A stretch of 64,000 nucleotides of DNA from Botrimarina colliarenosi (GCF_007859955.1 NZ_SJPR01000006.1:1-64000), one strand, 5' to 3'. Positions 55,240-64,000 are shown, counted from the first letter of the stretch. Translations and numbers: made by a program. The notes: a model not told the origin generated them from the letters alone.

Positions 55240-55713
55240 CTACGCCTCGGGCTCCGGTTCGGCCGGCGGGGCTGGCTCTGGCGGGGCGGGTTCCGTGGGG
55301 GCGGGTTCTCCGGTGGCTTCGTCGTCGGGACGGAGTTCTTGGAGCGGGGTCGGCGGCGTCAGCTGCGGTTGCGGCAATCCCGGCGACAGACGGAGCTGCG
55401 GCAGCATCTGCAGCAGCTGCTGGACCGACAGCCCTTGCCCTGGCGTCGCGGTCATCACCGGCCGTCCGAGCTGGAACAACCCCTGGGCGTCGATCGTGTT
55501 CGCCTTGATAAAGCCGTTGCCGGCGCCGGCGAGGTCAAACCGCAGTTCCTCACCGGTCAGCACCGCGGCGGGACGGCCCTCTGAGTCGACGAGGTAAAGT
55601 TGCTCGCAGACGATCTGCTTGGCCCGCGTCTGCTTAGCCAGTTTGTCCCGCAGCGCCGCCCCCAGGGCGAGGAAGAGCAGCGGGTAGACGATCCAGCGTT
55701 CGCGGTCGGTCAT
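55240..55713 (-). CDS. Membrane-anchored protein with Pro/Glu-rich tail
   Basis: A 157-residue protein: one helix (about 7-22, WIVYPLLFLALGAAL), a small alpha/beta domain (about 28-80: IVCEQLYLVDSEGRPAAVL) and a disordered Pro/Glu/Ala tail from about 115. Its ATG overlaps the stop of the upstream lipoprotein gene as ATGA, so they are coupled. Family unknown. Confidence 0.6.
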   Translation of the reverse strand: MTDRERWIVYPLLFLALGAALRDKLAKQTRAKQIVCEQLYLVDSEGRPAAVLTGEELRFDLAGAGNGFIKANTIDAQGLFQLGRPVMTATPGQGLSVQQLLQMLPQLRLSPGLPQPQLTPPTPLQELRPDDEATGEPAPTEPAPPEPAPPAEPEPEA

Positions 55714-56255
55714 ATCGCAGACTTGTTAGGAGGCGTGTCGGCAGCCGTCTTGATTGCCCCAGGTCGAAGGAAGAGCAGCCGCCCGAAGCGGCGGTCGGCG
55801 CCCTGCTCGCGGAGCACGAACCCCTCGCCCCGCGGGAGCAGCTCGATGTCGAAGCGGCGGCTCTCAAGCGTTGGTTCCTCGTCGCCGGTGCGCTCGACGC
55901 CGATTTCTAGCAACGCCCGTCGGCCTTCGACCGAGGTCGCTTTCCATTTCCCAACCAGCGGCTCGCCGCCGGCGAGGGTCAGGCGGGCGTCGCCCGAATC
56001 GCCCAGACGCAACTCGACCCGCACGTCGGCGAACGCCTCGAGGTCGGTCGGCGGCGTCGCGGCGGCCGCGGCGGCGATTTCGGGGTCGTCCGGGTCGAGG
56101 TCGCCCGTCGGCCACTCGCGCGTCGTCCGTTCGGCCGCCGACTCGGGCCGGCCGACCCAGTCTCCGGCTAGCCGCTGCGGCAAGGAAAGCGAACCGCCAC
56201 ACCCGAGTGTGGTGGCCGCGGCGAACAACAGAAGCAGGGGGGCGAGGCGGCGCAT
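55710..56255 (-). CDS. Putative lipoprotein
   Basis: A 181-residue protein with a lipoprotein signal peptide (MRRLAPLLLLFAAATTLGC, Cys19). The mature part includes LPQRLAGDWVGRPE and later GKWKATSVEGRRALLEIGVE, suggesting a lipocalin-like or beta-barrel domain, but no family is clear. It is the first gene of a two-gene unit with 55240-55713 and is translationally coupled to it. Confidence 0.6.
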   Translation of the reverse strand: MRRLAPLLLLFAAATTLGCGGSLSLPQRLAGDWVGRPESAAERTTREWPTGDLDPDDPEIAAAAAATPPTDLEAFADVRVELRLGDSGDARLTLAGGEPLVGKWKATSVEGRRALLEIGVERTGDEEPTLESRRFDIELLPRGEGFVLREQGADRRFGRLLFLRPGAIKTAADTPPNKSAI

Positions 56256-56318
56256 GACGAGCAGTCTAGGTTGCCAAGGCGGGGGGCAGGAACCCTGGGG
56301 GCTGCCGTTCGATCGGTC

Positions 56319-58280
56319 CTACCCGGCGTTTACTAACCGGAGGACCAACCAAGTCGCCACGGCGATCAGCGTCAGGGCGACGCCGACTTCGACCAGAACG
56401 ACCAGCCACGCTGTCATCGGCAGGATGGGAACGCTCGCGGTCGCCTCTTCCGGCGTCTGCCCGCTTGCTTCGGCGAAGTCGGCGTACGCCGTCCGCCAAT
56501 CGGTCCAGGCCTTCGCCGGCCTGCCGAGCTTGCCTTGGGCGCGACCGGCGGCGGCGAAGACCGAGCTGGTGCGGCGCTGCGTCGCCTTCTTGTTAACCAT
56601 CGCGATCACCAAGTCGATCAGCCGATACAGGATTTCAATCCCAGCGAAAGGCAGCTGCAGGATGCTGGCGACAAGCTCCGACTCGCTCTTGGAGAGCTCA
56701 CGGCGTGCTGTCTCGACGCGCTTCGAGTCGATAGGGACCTTGGCCGCTGCTTCGGGCGGATCGGCCTCCTCGATTTCGGTCGCCGTCGGACCCTTGGGAT
56801 CGACCCAAACCGCCGGCTCGAGTTTCGGTCGTTCCGCCTTGGCCGGTTTCTCAACGACAAACTCCGCCCGCACCGGGTCCATCAGCGTCTTGATCTGCCC
56901 GCGCGACAGCGGCCCCGCCAGGTAGGACATCGCCCAACGCGTGCGGAACACTTGCGGCTGGTCCTCGTATACGTTGTTCATCAAGAAGACGCGGTTGCCG
57001 ACGCCGGCGAGCGTCTGCTCCATCTTCTGCTTGTCGAACGTGCTGCCCGCTTGCGCCGACGCGCCCTCGAGGCCTTCCATAACGCGCATCTTGTCCCGCT
57101 CGGTCTGCAATCGACCGAGAAACCAAGTGCCGGCGTTCGAGAGGCCCTTGTAGTCGAGATCAACCGGGTTTTGCGTCGCCAACACCACGCCCAAGCCGAA
57201 CGCCCGCGCCTGCTTCAGCAGCGTCAGCATCGGCTCCTTGCTGGGGGGCTTTTTCGACGGGGGGAAGTAGCCGAACACCTCATCCATATACAGCAGCGCC
57301 CGCAGCGACCCCGTGCCGGGCTGCGTCCGCATCCAGGCCAGCACCTCGTTCAGCAGGATCGTCACGAAGAACATCCGCTGCGCGTCGTCGAGGTGGCTGA
57401 TCGACAGGATCGAATGCCGCGGCTTTCCGTCCGGCGAGTAGAGCAGCTGCTGCACGTCGAGCGGTTGGCCCGTCATCCAACCGGCGAACGAGGGGCTCGC
57501 CAGCAGGTTGTTGAGGTCCATCGCCAGCTTGGTGCGTTCCTTCTTCGGGTAGAAATCTTCGATTTTCATCACCCCGACTTCCTCGAAATCCGGCTCTTGG
57601 ATCTCGCGGATCATTTGGGCGATCGAGAGATTCCTCCCTCGGTTCCACGCCTTGGTGAGCACCGTCGACAGGAAGATATGCTCGCGACTCTGCACCGGGT
57701 CGGCGTCGATCCCGAGCAGCGCCAATAGCCCCGACACGGCCGACTGCACCCGGCTGCGGAAGGCGTCGGCGTCGTCTAACAACGCCTTCGGCGGCGCGTC
57801 AAAACTCTTGAGCACCGTGATCGGCAGCCCGTGCGAAGCGCCGGGCGTAAAGATCAGCCGCTCGACCGAGTCGTTGTACTTCTGGATCCGCTCCGGCTCC
57901 TCGTCCCAGCCGGCGAGGCCCTTCCTCCACATGTCAGCGGTCTGCTGTGCGAGCTCCTCCTTACTGATCCCCTTCCGCTGGGCGATCGACTCATCGACCC
58001 ACGGCTCGAAGTCGCCCGCCTCGAGGTTGGGGAAGCCGAGCATCAGATTGCCCAGGTCCCCCTTGGGGTCGATGCAGATGGCGGGCACGCCGTCTAGGGC
58101 CGCCTCCTCCAGCAGCGACAGGCAGAGCCCCGTCTTGCCGCTGCCGGTCATGCCGACGCAGACCGCATGGGTGGTCAGCTGGCTCGATTTGTAGAGCAGC
58201 GGCTCGCCCGAGTCCTCACCGCTGGCCAAGTCGTGCGCCCGACCGAGATAGAAGTGGTTGCGGCTGTCGATTTCTGGCAT
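56319..58280 (-). CDS. HerA/FtsK-like P-loop ATPase with C-terminal membrane helix
   Basis: A 653-residue ATPase. Walker A is [10 protein letters not shown] (about 43-52), followed by IDPKGDLGN, typical of HerA/DUF87 helicase-like pumps. Walker B-type [12 protein letters not shown] lies near 330-341, [16 protein letters not shown] near 370. After residue 440 come charged coil segments (with [10 protein letters not shown]) and an Ala-rich region, and the last 30 residues form a membrane helix ([27 protein letters not shown]). The role is unknown: DNA or protein translocation near the membrane is plausible. It is divergent from the Fic gene. Confidence 0.75.
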   Translation of the reverse strand: MPEIDSRNHFYLGRAHDLASGEDSGEPLLYKSSQLTTHAVCVGMTGSGKTGLCLSLLEEAALDGVPAICIDPKGDLGNLMLGFPNLEAGDFEPWVDESIAQRKGISKEELAQQTADMWRKGLAGWDEEPERIQKYNDSVERLIFTPGASHGLPITVLKSFDAPPKALLDDADAFRSRVQSAVSGLLALLGIDADPVQSREHIFLSTVLTKAWNRGRNLSIAQMIREIQEPDFEEVGVMKIEDFYPKKERTKLAMDLNNLLASPSFAGWMTGQPLDVQQLLYSPDGKPRHSILSISHLDDAQRMFFVTILLNEVLAWMRTQPGTGSLRALLYMDEVFGYFPPSKKPPSKEPMLTLLKQARAFGLGVVLATQNPVDLDYKGLSNAGTWFLGRLQTERDKMRVMEGLEGASAQAGSTFDKQKMEQTLAGVGNRVFLMNNVYEDQPQVFRTRWAMSYLAGPLSRGQIKTLMDPVRAEFVVEKPAKAERPKLEPAVWVDPKGPTATEIEEADPPEAAAKVPIDSKRVETARRELSKSESELVASILQLPFAGIEILYRLIDLVIAMVNKKATQRRTSSVFAAAGRAQGKLGRPAKAWTDWRTAYADFAEASGQTPEEATASVPILPMTAWLVVLVEVGVALTLIAVATWLVLRLVNAG

Positions 58281-58323
58281 GGGAGGCGCGTCGGAGTAAA
58301 GGATTTTTCTACGCGGGCATGCT

Positions 58324-58373
58324 ATCTTAAAATAGACGGCCTTAAATTTTAAGATGACTCAACGGCTTTAAAA
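58324..58373 (+). promoter_or_regulatory. Putative operator before the Fic gene
   Basis: ATCTTAAAAT (58324-58333) and ATTTTAAGAT (58346-58355) are perfect inverted 10-mers with a 12-base spacer, and a third half-site (CTTTAAAAT) lies at 58365-58373. The A+T-rich tract is unusual in this GC-rich genome. It covers the region 15 to 65 bases before the Fic start, a typical place for repressor binding. Confidence 0.55.
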
Positions 58374-58387
58374 TCGGTCGCAAGTCC

Positions 58388-59539
58388 ATGCAGCATAGCG
58401 ACTTCGGTCCAGGAGCTTCCGGCCACTTGTCGGAAATTGCGCCATTCTGGGGGGGGGCATACTGTTTCGATCCCGATCCACTCCCCCCCACTTGGGAGTT
58501 TCCTGCCGACCTTTGGCCGGTTCTCAACGAAGCCAACAAGCAGCTGATGCTGCTAGAGGGTATTGGGCGGTCGCTGCCCAACCCAGCGATTTTGCTCCGA
58601 CCGCTACGCGATCGCGAAGCCATTTTGTCATCCCGAATGGAGGGCACGATGGCGACGCCTCGCCAGCTCCTGCTTTACGAGCTCGATCCCCGGGAAGCGG
58701 CTTCGGAAGAGGACCCGCGAAACATGCATCGAGAAGTCGCCAACTACGCACGGGCTCTCGACTACGCGCTCACGTCGCCTCTGCCGACGGGCTTGACGCT
58801 CATTCGTCAGCTGCATGCAATTCTGATGGATGGCGTCCGAGGCAAAAATCGCGATCCCGGACAGTTCCGCCGTCAGCAGGTAGCGATCGGCGCGCCGGCC
58901 CGATACGTTCCGCCCGCTCCCGGACGCTTACAAGATTTCTTGGACCCTTTCGACGCTTACCTGCACCTTGAGCGTAAGCGATACGACCCGTTAGTTGATT
59001 GCTTCGTAACGCACTACCAGCTCGAAGCGATCCATCCCTTCTCCGATGGCAATGGGCGTATTGGTCGGCTGTTGCTCACCCTCATGATCCAACGATGCTG
59101 CGGGATGACGCAGCCCTGGCTCCACATGAGCGAGTACTACGAGGCGGATCATCAGCAGTACTGCGACCGCATGTACCGAGTAAGCACCGAAGGCGCCTGG
59201 TCGGACTGGATCGGCTACTGCCTGAAGGGCGTCGCGCAACAAGCTACGAAGACGATTGAGCGATGCGATCGTTTGAGAACTCTGCGCGACGAATACTACG
59301 ACCGACTTACCGGAAAGTCGGCGAGTTTGCGGTTGAAGCAAATCATCGACGGACTCTTCAAAGCGCCAATGGTGGCGATTGCTGACTTGCCCGAAGCGAT
59401 CGGCGTTACCTATCCGACGGCGAAGTCAGATGTCGCAAAGCTGGTCAAGGCGGGCGTGCTGGCGGAGTTCCCAGATCATCATCCCAAGACCTACTACGCC
59501 CCCGAGATCTTCGCGATCGCCTACGAGGGACTTGAGTAG
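58388..59539 (+). CDS. Fic/DOC family protein with C-terminal winged helix
   Basis: A 383-residue Fic protein. The active-site motif HPFSDGNGRIGR is at 216-227. An N-terminal inhibitory motif SSRMEGT (81-87, Ser then Glu85-Gly86) makes it a class II Fic, self-inhibited through its Glu. A DNA-binding winged helix (about 310-380, KAPMVAIADLPEAIGVTYPTAKSDVAKLVKAG) ends the protein. Class II Fic enzymes transfer AMP to target proteins and often regulate themselves. The palindromic A+T-rich site before the gene could be its operator. ATG 58388. Confidence 0.92.
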   Translation: MQHSDFGPGASGHLSEIAPFWGGAYCFDPDPLPPTWEFPADLWPVLNEANKQLMLLEGIGRSLPNPAILLRPLRDREAILSSRMEGTMATPRQLLLYELDPREAASEEDPRNMHREVANYARALDYALTSPLPTGLTLIRQLHAILMDGVRGKNRDPGQFRRQQVAIGAPARYVPPAPGRLQDFLDPFDAYLHLERKRYDPLVDCFVTHYQLEAIHPFSDGNGRIGRLLLTLMIQRCCGMTQPWLHMSEYYEADHQQYCDRMYRVSTEGAWSDWIGYCLKGVAQQATKTIERCDRLRTLRDEYYDRLTGKSASLRLKQIIDGLFKAPMVAIADLPEAIGVTYPTAKSDVAKLVKAGVLAEFPDHHPKTYYAPEIFAIAYEGLE

Positions 59540-59622
59540 GGTCCGCTGTGCGGACCGTGCGTTGGACATTGCGGCGGGCGAGGCGTCCAACCGCCAATCA
59601 CGGTCCGCACAGCGGACCCTAC
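59536..59622. repeat. Perfect REPIN-like pair between convergent genes
   Basis: Arms of 24 bases (59536-59559 and 59599-59622) are perfect inverted copies, and a nested GTTGGAC/GTCCAAC pair lies at 59561-59567 and 59585-59591. Each arm is itself a hairpin (GGTCCGC TGT GCGGACC). The left arm overlaps the last codon and stop of the Fic gene; the right arm overlaps the last codons and stop of the helicase on the other strand. Confidence 0.95.
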
Positions 59623-61508
59623 GCGTCGCCCAACTCCCACACGCTGCGGTACGCGCCGGCCTGCTGGAAGTGTTCCACCAGCGCCGCGTAGAACGGGTCG
59701 CCGCCGAGCGTGGCGCTGTCGCCGATCATCCGCAGCACGCGCCGGGCCCGAGTCATCGCCACGTTCGTGCGGCGGGTGTCGGCGAGGAAGCCGATCTCGC
59801 CGATCGCGTTGCTGCGGACGAAGGTGATGATGACGACCTCTTTCTCGCGTCCCTGGAAGCCGTCGACCGTGTCGACCTCGAGGCCGCTGACCTGCAGGCG
59901 ATTCCGCAGCAGCCGGACCTGGGCCGCGTAGGGGGCGATCACCGCGATCTGCGACGGTTCGACGCCGGCGGCGAGGAAGGCTTGCGTCTGTTCGACAATC
60001 CAGCGCGCCTCACGCGGGTTCCGTTTGCTGAGGCCGTCTGGCTCGAGCTCTTCTTCCCAGCCGGCGCCGGCGGTGTCCCAGAACTCGATCACCGGGTGCG
60101 GATCGTCGACTGGCGAGATGTCGGGCAAGTCCTCCAGCCGGTGGGTCCGGACGGTTTCGTCGGCGACGAGGTCGCCGTCGTAGAACCGCTCGTTGGAGAA
60201 CTGCATGATCGCCTCGTGCATGCGGTACTGCACGATGAGGCGGCGGAACACGTCGTCGCCGCGCTGGGCGATGAGCCGCTCCATGGGGCTGACGGCTAGC
60301 CCCTCGCGCGCCGCCTCGGCCGAGACGACGGTTGGCGGCAGTTGGCAGTGGTCGCCGGCGAGGATGATCCGCTCGGCCCGCAACGCCGCCTGCCAAATAG
60401 CCGGCTCGGCCGACTGGCACGCCTCGTCAATCACCACCAGGTCGAACCGCCGTTCGCCGAGCAGGTCCTCGTCGATCGTGAGGGTCGTGCAGACCACGTC
60501 GGCGCCGCTGAGCACTTGTTGAACGATGTGCCGCTCCAGCTGCCGGGCGTGGCGGCGGAGCTCCTTCGCCTCTTGGTAGAGGTCGTTCTTGCGTTGGTAC
60601 GAGTTCCGCGCCCGCGACGGTTTCGACGCGGACCGCATCAGCGATTCCGCCTCGCGGTACATGTCGCGGACGATGGCGGACGACTCGTCGGAATCAACGA
60701 GCTCGTCGAGCGTGTGACCCCGCAGCGCCTCGAAGACCCGCGCCGGGTGACCGACCCGCACGACCGACGGGACGAGCGGCACGATCTTCTCGAGCAGATT
60801 GTCAACGCCCGTGTTGCTCGGCGCGCAGGCGAGGACGCGCTGCCCGGCGCGGACCGCCTGGGCGATTAGCTCGGCCAGGGTCGTCGTCTTGCCCGTGCCG
60901 GGGGGGCCGTGCAACACCGCGATGTCGCGCGCCGACAGGGCGAACCGAACCGCCTCTTGCTGGGGGGCGTTGAGCCGCGTCGCAAAGTCGTAACTCTTCG
61001 GCGGGTCGAACCGCGGTTCCTCGAGGCCGATGAGGACGTCGCGGAGCCGCCTCACCGCGCCGTTCGCCATCCGGGCGCGCGCCATGCCCCCGAGTTGCCT
61101 CAGGCGGGTCGATTCGTCGGGCGCCAAGTCGATGCGGAAGCGCTTGCCCTGCGGCCAATCGTCGAGGGCGACCTCGATCGCGGTGGAAGAGCGTCGGCTG
61201 ACGACGCCCGACTGGCCCGCTTCGTCGGGGCGGTCCTCGTCGCTGACGACGACGGGCGACCCGACCTTCAGCCGGCTCATCGGCAGGGGCTCGCCGGCCG
61301 GCTTCGCAAAGTCGATCAGATCGCGGCCGGCCAGCCCGGTGCGGCTGTCGACCCGACGCAGATTGATGATGGTCTCGCCCGATCGCTCGGGGTCGCCGCT
61401 GCGCGACTCGCGACGCCGCTGCGCCATCCGCTCGCGTTCGGCCTCGCCTTCCATCGCGAGCCACCGCTCGAGCTGCTCGAAGTAGCTTTCAGGCGTCGCC
61501 CAGTTCAT
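59619..61508 (-). CDS. Superfamily 1 (Upf1/IGHMBP2-like) helicase
   Basis: A 629-residue helicase. After an N-terminal beta domain (about 60-150), the ATPase core has Walker A GPPGTGKTTTLAELI (about 200-214), APSNTGVDNLLEK (motif Ia), Walker B VIDEACQSAEP, GDHCQLPPTVVS (motif III), VQYRMHEAIMQFSNERFYDG (motif IV) and DTVDGFQGREKEVVIITFVRSN (motif V) with NVAMTRARR (motif VI). This order is characteristic of Upf1-like SF1B enzymes acting on DNA or RNA. ATG 61508. Convergent with Fic. Confidence 0.9.
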   Translation of the reverse strand: MNWATPESYFEQLERWLAMEGEAERERMAQRRRESRSGDPERSGETIINLRRVDSRTGLAGRDLIDFAKPAGEPLPMSRLKVGSPVVVSDEDRPDEAGQSGVVSRRSSTAIEVALDDWPQGKRFRIDLAPDESTRLRQLGGMARARMANGAVRRLRDVLIGLEEPRFDPPKSYDFATRLNAPQQEAVRFALSARDIAVLHGPPGTGKTTTLAELIAQAVRAGQRVLACAPSNTGVDNLLEKIVPLVPSVVRVGHPARVFEALRGHTLDELVDSDESSAIVRDMYREAESLMRSASKPSRARNSYQRKNDLYQEAKELRRHARQLERHIVQQVLSGADVVCTTLTIDEDLLGERRFDLVVIDEACQSAEPAIWQAALRAERIILAGDHCQLPPTVVSAEAAREGLAVSPMERLIAQRGDDVFRRLIVQYRMHEAIMQFSNERFYDGDLVADETVRTHRLEDLPDISPVDDPHPVIEFWDTAGAGWEEELEPDGLSKRNPREARWIVEQTQAFLAAGVEPSQIAVIAPYAAQVRLLRNRLQVSGLEVDTVDGFQGREKEVVIITFVRSNAIGEIGFLADTRRTNVAMTRARRVLRMIGDSATLGGDPFYAALVEHFQQAGAYRSVWELGDA

Positions 61509-61650
61509 GAATGGTGGCGGGGCGTCGCGGCGTTACAAAGGAGAGGCGTGACGACCGGGGCGTCCAACCAGGGACGCGCGGAGACGGCCGACCGCGTCGC
61601 TACCCCCCCCCTTGGCTACGCCAAGAAAAGGGCGTCAGAAAACCGCTGAG

Positions 61651-61725
61651 GGTGGCTGAGGGGTCTTGAACCCCCGACCTCCGGAATCACAATCCGGCGC
61701 TCTAACCAACTGAGCTACAGCCACC
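61651..61725 (-). tRNA. tRNA-His (GTG anticodon)
   Basis: The minus strand folds as a full cloverleaf: acceptor GTGGCTG with CAGCCAC, D-arm TAGCTCAGTTGGTTAGAGC, anticodon stem CCGGA-TTGTGAT-TCCGG with anticodon GTG (61690-61688), and T-arm GGGGG-TTCAAGA-CCCC. G at 61725 can serve as the G-1 that marks tRNA-His. The 3' CCA is not encoded and must be added by the CCA enzyme. Confidence 0.96.
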
Positions 61726-61826
61726 ATTTTCGCTAGCGACGCGGACCCGTGGGGCGACGCCGTTCGTAGCCATGTGATGGTATCGGCCCCGGACCGGTAG
61801 GGTCAACGGGCAGGGCCGAGACCGCC

Positions 61827-61900
61827 GGAGGGCCTCAGCGACGGAAGGGCCTCAGCGACGGAAGGGCCTTAGCGACTGGGGGGCCTTAGCGACTGAGCCG
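61827..61900. repeat. Four 17-base tandem repeats
   Basis: GGAAGGGCCTCAGCGAC and close variants occur four times in tandem, the last two with TTAGCGACTG. The last copy overlaps the final codons (RLSR) and stop of the small membrane protein gene on the minus strand. Confidence 0.85.
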
Positions 61901-62005
61901 ACGCACCACGGTCAAGGCGACCGCGACGCCAACAGCGACGCCGGCGCCGAACGCCAAGGCCAGGGAGGGGACATCCAGCGAGGTGAGGTGAGCCAACAGG
62001 GCCAT
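61886..62005 (-). CDS. Small membrane protein, 39 residues
   Basis: A 39-residue peptide from ATG 62005 (GGAAG about ten bases upstream) to the TAA at 61886. It has a single Ala/Val/Gly-rich helix (LALAFGAGVAVGVAVALTVV) with a basic end (RRLSR). Its last codons come from the tandem repeat. No family is known; single-helix small proteins often modulate larger membrane partners, but nothing links it to a partner here. Confidence 0.5.
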   Translation of the reverse strand: MALLAHLTSLDVPSLALAFGAGVAVGVAVALTVVRRLSR

Positions 62006-62066
62006 TTTGTCGTCTTCCGGTGCGGGGGGCGATAGCGGGTGAGCGTCACAGGTTAATGACCCGGCC

Positions 62067-63380
62067 TCACCGCGACAAGTTCGCCAGGAACCGCCGGTAC
62101 TGGCGGTCGAGCTCGTCGGCGGACCGGCCCGTCTGCCGCTCCAGCTCGCCGCCGTCGGGGCGGCCCCCGTAGACGGCCCGCAGCGTCCGGACCAAGGCTT
62201 CGCGGTCGTCGTTGGCGTGCTTCCCGTGCCGGAGCATGGCGACCAAGCCGGCCGACTCGGCGTAGAGGGCGGCCAGGTCGTCGCGGCGCTGCAGGTCGGA
62301 TTGGCCCATCGCCGCCAACTCAACCAGCGGCAGCACGGGCCCCCGGGCGACCGCCGAAGGCAGCCGTCCCTGGGCGGGGTGGCCGAGCGTGTACTGAGCC
62401 GGCGATTCGGCGCGGGCGAGCATCTCGAAGTAACAAGCGACCCCTTCGACGAGCCAAAAGTTGGCGTCGCGACCGGCGCCACGGCGGGCGCCCCCATTCT
62501 CGGCGAACAGCTGATGGGCCGCTTCGTGGTTGAGCGTCGCCTGCGCCAGCTCGGTCACTTCGGCCGAAGCGCCAGCGGGCGGGGCGAAGAAGTGCGCTTC
62601 ACGGGCGTCGTCGAAGTAGATGCCCAGGGTCTCGCCGATCCGCGGCTGGCGGCGACGCAGGTGATCGACGTAACCCGCCTTATCGCGGTGATAAAAGACC
62701 TGCATCGGCCGCGCCCGTCGGCGGGCGGAGCGGTCGCCGGCGAAGAGGGCCCGGACTTCCCGCTCTTCGAGCCAATAGCCGGCGAACCACTGCCGCCAGA
62801 CCTGGAAGAGTCCTTCGAGTTCCGCGGCGAGGCGGGCGCCCGTTTCGAGCGAGTCGTTGGTCGTCACCGCGAAGTGATCGGTGCGGACGACCCAGCCGTC
62901 GTCGATTGCGGCGTGGGCGGCGGCGTCTTCGTCCACGCCCATCCAGCGACGACCGAGGCGGCGCTCGCCCGCTTCGTAGCGGGGCGCCTCATCCGGCGCG
63001 AGCCAGCCGAAGCGGGGGCTCCAGCGGAAGCCGCGGCGTTGCTGGCGTGCCTGGTAGGGGGTGACCCATTCGCCATCGACGAGCTCGTAGCCGAGCACCG
63101 TGCGGGCCGATTCGTGTTGGGGGTTGGCGTGGAGGGTCTTGGACGCCAGCTCAAACGCCGCGGAGAGCCGGCCCTCGGCGGCGGCTTGCCGGGCCGCCGC
63201 GAAGAGGGCTTCGGCCTGGTCGGTCTCTCCGGCCGCCGTCGTGGCGCCGGTGTAGATGTCCGGAGCGACCCAGACGGTCTGGCCCAACCACGGCTCGGCG
63301 CACGCTGGGCCAGCGACACCCGCCAGCAGGCCGGGGCCCACCAGCAGGCAGAGGGTCATCGTCAGGGGGGAGCGTCGCAT
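62067..63380 (-). CDS. Secreted DUF1570-like metalloprotease
   Basis: A 437-residue protein with a signal peptide (about 1-28, ending AGPACA). A helical repeat-like region (about 50-100: DQAEALFAAARQAAAEGRLSAAFELASKTL) precedes a domain with HEAAHQLF (about 290-297), the HExxH zinc motif of DUF1570-type putative peptidases, with LVEGVACYFE as the downstream Glu-bearing helix. Metal-dependent hydrolysis is likely; the substrate is unknown. ATG 63380. Confidence 0.78.
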   Translation of the reverse strand: MRRSPLTMTLCLLVGPGLLAGVAGPACAEPWLGQTVWVAPDIYTGATTAAGETDQAEALFAAARQAAAEGRLSAAFELASKTLHANPQHESARTVLGYELVDGEWVTPYQARQQRRGFRWSPRFGWLAPDEAPRYEAGERRLGRRWMGVDEDAAAHAAIDDGWVVRTDHFAVTTNDSLETGARLAAELEGLFQVWRQWFAGYWLEEREVRALFAGDRSARRRARPMQVFYHRDKAGYVDHLRRRQPRIGETLGIYFDDAREAHFFAPPAGASAEVTELAQATLNHEAAHQLFAENGGARRGAGRDANFWLVEGVACYFEMLARAESPAQYTLGHPAQGRLPSAVARGPVLPLVELAAMGQSDLQRRDDLAALYAESAGLVAMLRHGKHANDDREALVRTLRAVYGGRPDGGELERQTGRSADELDRQYRRFLANLSR

Positions 63381-63700
63381 GCCTCCAGTCTAGCTCAGGG
63401 GGTTCCGGCGGCCGTCGCGGGAAATTAGGCAAAACGACCCCCCCTGGGATTGCCGCAAGAAATGGCCGAGAAAGTTTGACCAGGGGGGCGCGCTTCCGTA
63501 AATTGCAACCATCCCGTCACCCCAGGTGGGCGGGTATGAAAACCGTGTTTCGCTTCGTCGTCGCCCGCCAGGAAGCCCTGATTCTATCGGCCAGGGAACT
63601 CCCCGAGAGACGACGAGGTTTTACTGAGTTGGGCCGCCGCAAGCAGCACGGTGCGGCCGCCGCAAGCGACTGTTTTTTGCGTGCTCTGAGAGATGAAGCG

Positions 63701-63895
63701 TTGACTGGTACGGTAAAGAAGCTGACAGAAAAAGGTTTTGGATTCATCGAGGGGCAGGGGGGAGACATCTTCTTTCACTGCTCGTCCGTCGTCGACAACG
63801 GCTACGACAACCTGCGTGAAGGCCAAGAGGTCGAGTACACCGAGGGCCAAGGCCCGAAGGGCCTGCGGGCAGAGAACGTCAAGCCGGTCGGTTGA
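63701..63895 (+). CDS. Cold-shock domain protein, second copy
   Basis: A 64-residue cold-shock domain beginning at TTG 63701 (LTGTVKKLTEKGFGFIEGQG). RNP1 is KGFGFIEG and RNP2 IFFHCSSV. It ends GPKGLRAENVKPVG and is close to the 10364-10561 protein. An open frame continues upstream to 63476, but its sequence is not protein-like, and GAGAG lies just before the TTG. A leader of about 200 bases precedes it, and a terminator follows. Confidence 0.85.
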   Translation: MTGTVKKLTEKGFGFIEGQGGDIFFHCSSVVDNGYDNLREGQEVEYTEGQGPKGLRAENVKPVG

Positions 63896-63927
63896 TCGCC
63901 TGAGTTGTTGAAGCAATCTGAATAACG

Positions 63928-63967
63928 CCGCCCGGCGTCGCTCCCAAGCGGCGTCGGGCGTTTCTTT
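63928..63967 (+). terminator. Terminator after the second cold-shock gene
   Basis: CGCCCGGCGTCGC pairs with GCGGCGTCGGGCG at 11 of 13 positions and is followed by TTTCTTT. Confidence 0.85.
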
Positions 63968-63988
63968 AGCCGCTTCCAAGTTCCAAGG

Positions 63989-64000
63989 ATTCGCGCAGAG
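63989..64000. repeat. CGCGCAGAG-family repeat, cut by the window end
   Basis: ATTCGCGCAGAG matches the start of the repeats at 43708, 48920 and (inverted) 49407. Only its first 12 bases lie in the window. Confidence 0.6.

Overview
This is a high-GC chromosomal window from a planctomycete, most like the order Pirellulales. The evidence is PEP-CTERM proteins with dockerin-type repeats (1122-2006, 33537-35021, 42202-43044), a BBP7-type outer-membrane barrel (17521-19743), a DUF1559-style pseudopilin (45245-45868), many secreted proteins of planctomycete type, and dense intergenic inverted repeats. There is no rRNA, CRISPR array or prophage. I see one tRNA, tRNA-His (61651-61725).

Left edge to 10.7 kb: the start of an IS3-like transposase interrupts a DUF998 membrane protein gene. 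A complete leftward phosphate operon follows (pstS-pstC-pstA-pstB-phoU-phoB), headed by three TTCACA boxes at exact 11-bp spacing, a textbook Pho-box layout. Then come an orphan ABC ATPase, a PDZ secreted protein and a cold-shock gene with a clear terminator.

10.7-20 kb: an alpha/beta hydrolase, a halogenase-like flavoprotein behind a chorismate-lyase-like gene and trmB, a rhomboid protease, a FabZ-like dehydratase, a 32-residue basic protein, a TraB/GumN-like protein and the barrel protein.

20-30 kb is the most unusual part. One gene fuses a fatty-acyl-AMP ligase, an acyl carrier protein and an alpha-oxoamine synthase, three activities that bacterial sphingolipid pathways usually keep on separate proteins. 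Next to it is a compact type VII-like secretion locus: a WXG100 protein, a coiled-coil protein, a second short WxD helical protein and an EccC/FtsK-like ATPase in which only the middle of three ATPase modules has an intact Walker A.

30-48 kb: an SDR, a CE2-like esterase, a matrixin-like and an astacin-like protease, enolase, a transglutaminase-like protein, small stress proteins, a UPF0324/YeiH transporter, an AstE-like deacylase and a pseudopilin. 48-64 kb: a sugar isomerase-like gene, hisF, a DinG-like helicase, thiG-thiS, several membrane proteins, a HerA-like ATPase, a Fic protein with a putative operator, an SF1 helicase, tRNA-His, a DUF1570-like protein and a second cold-shock gene.

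Across the window nearly every spacer holds paired inverted repeats whose arms are often hairpins themselves (REPIN-like). Two such elements lie in frame inside genes, the YeiH transporter and the DinG helicase, and others supply the C-termini and stop codons of proteins. All calls come from reading the sequence; family names come from motif recognition, with no database search.
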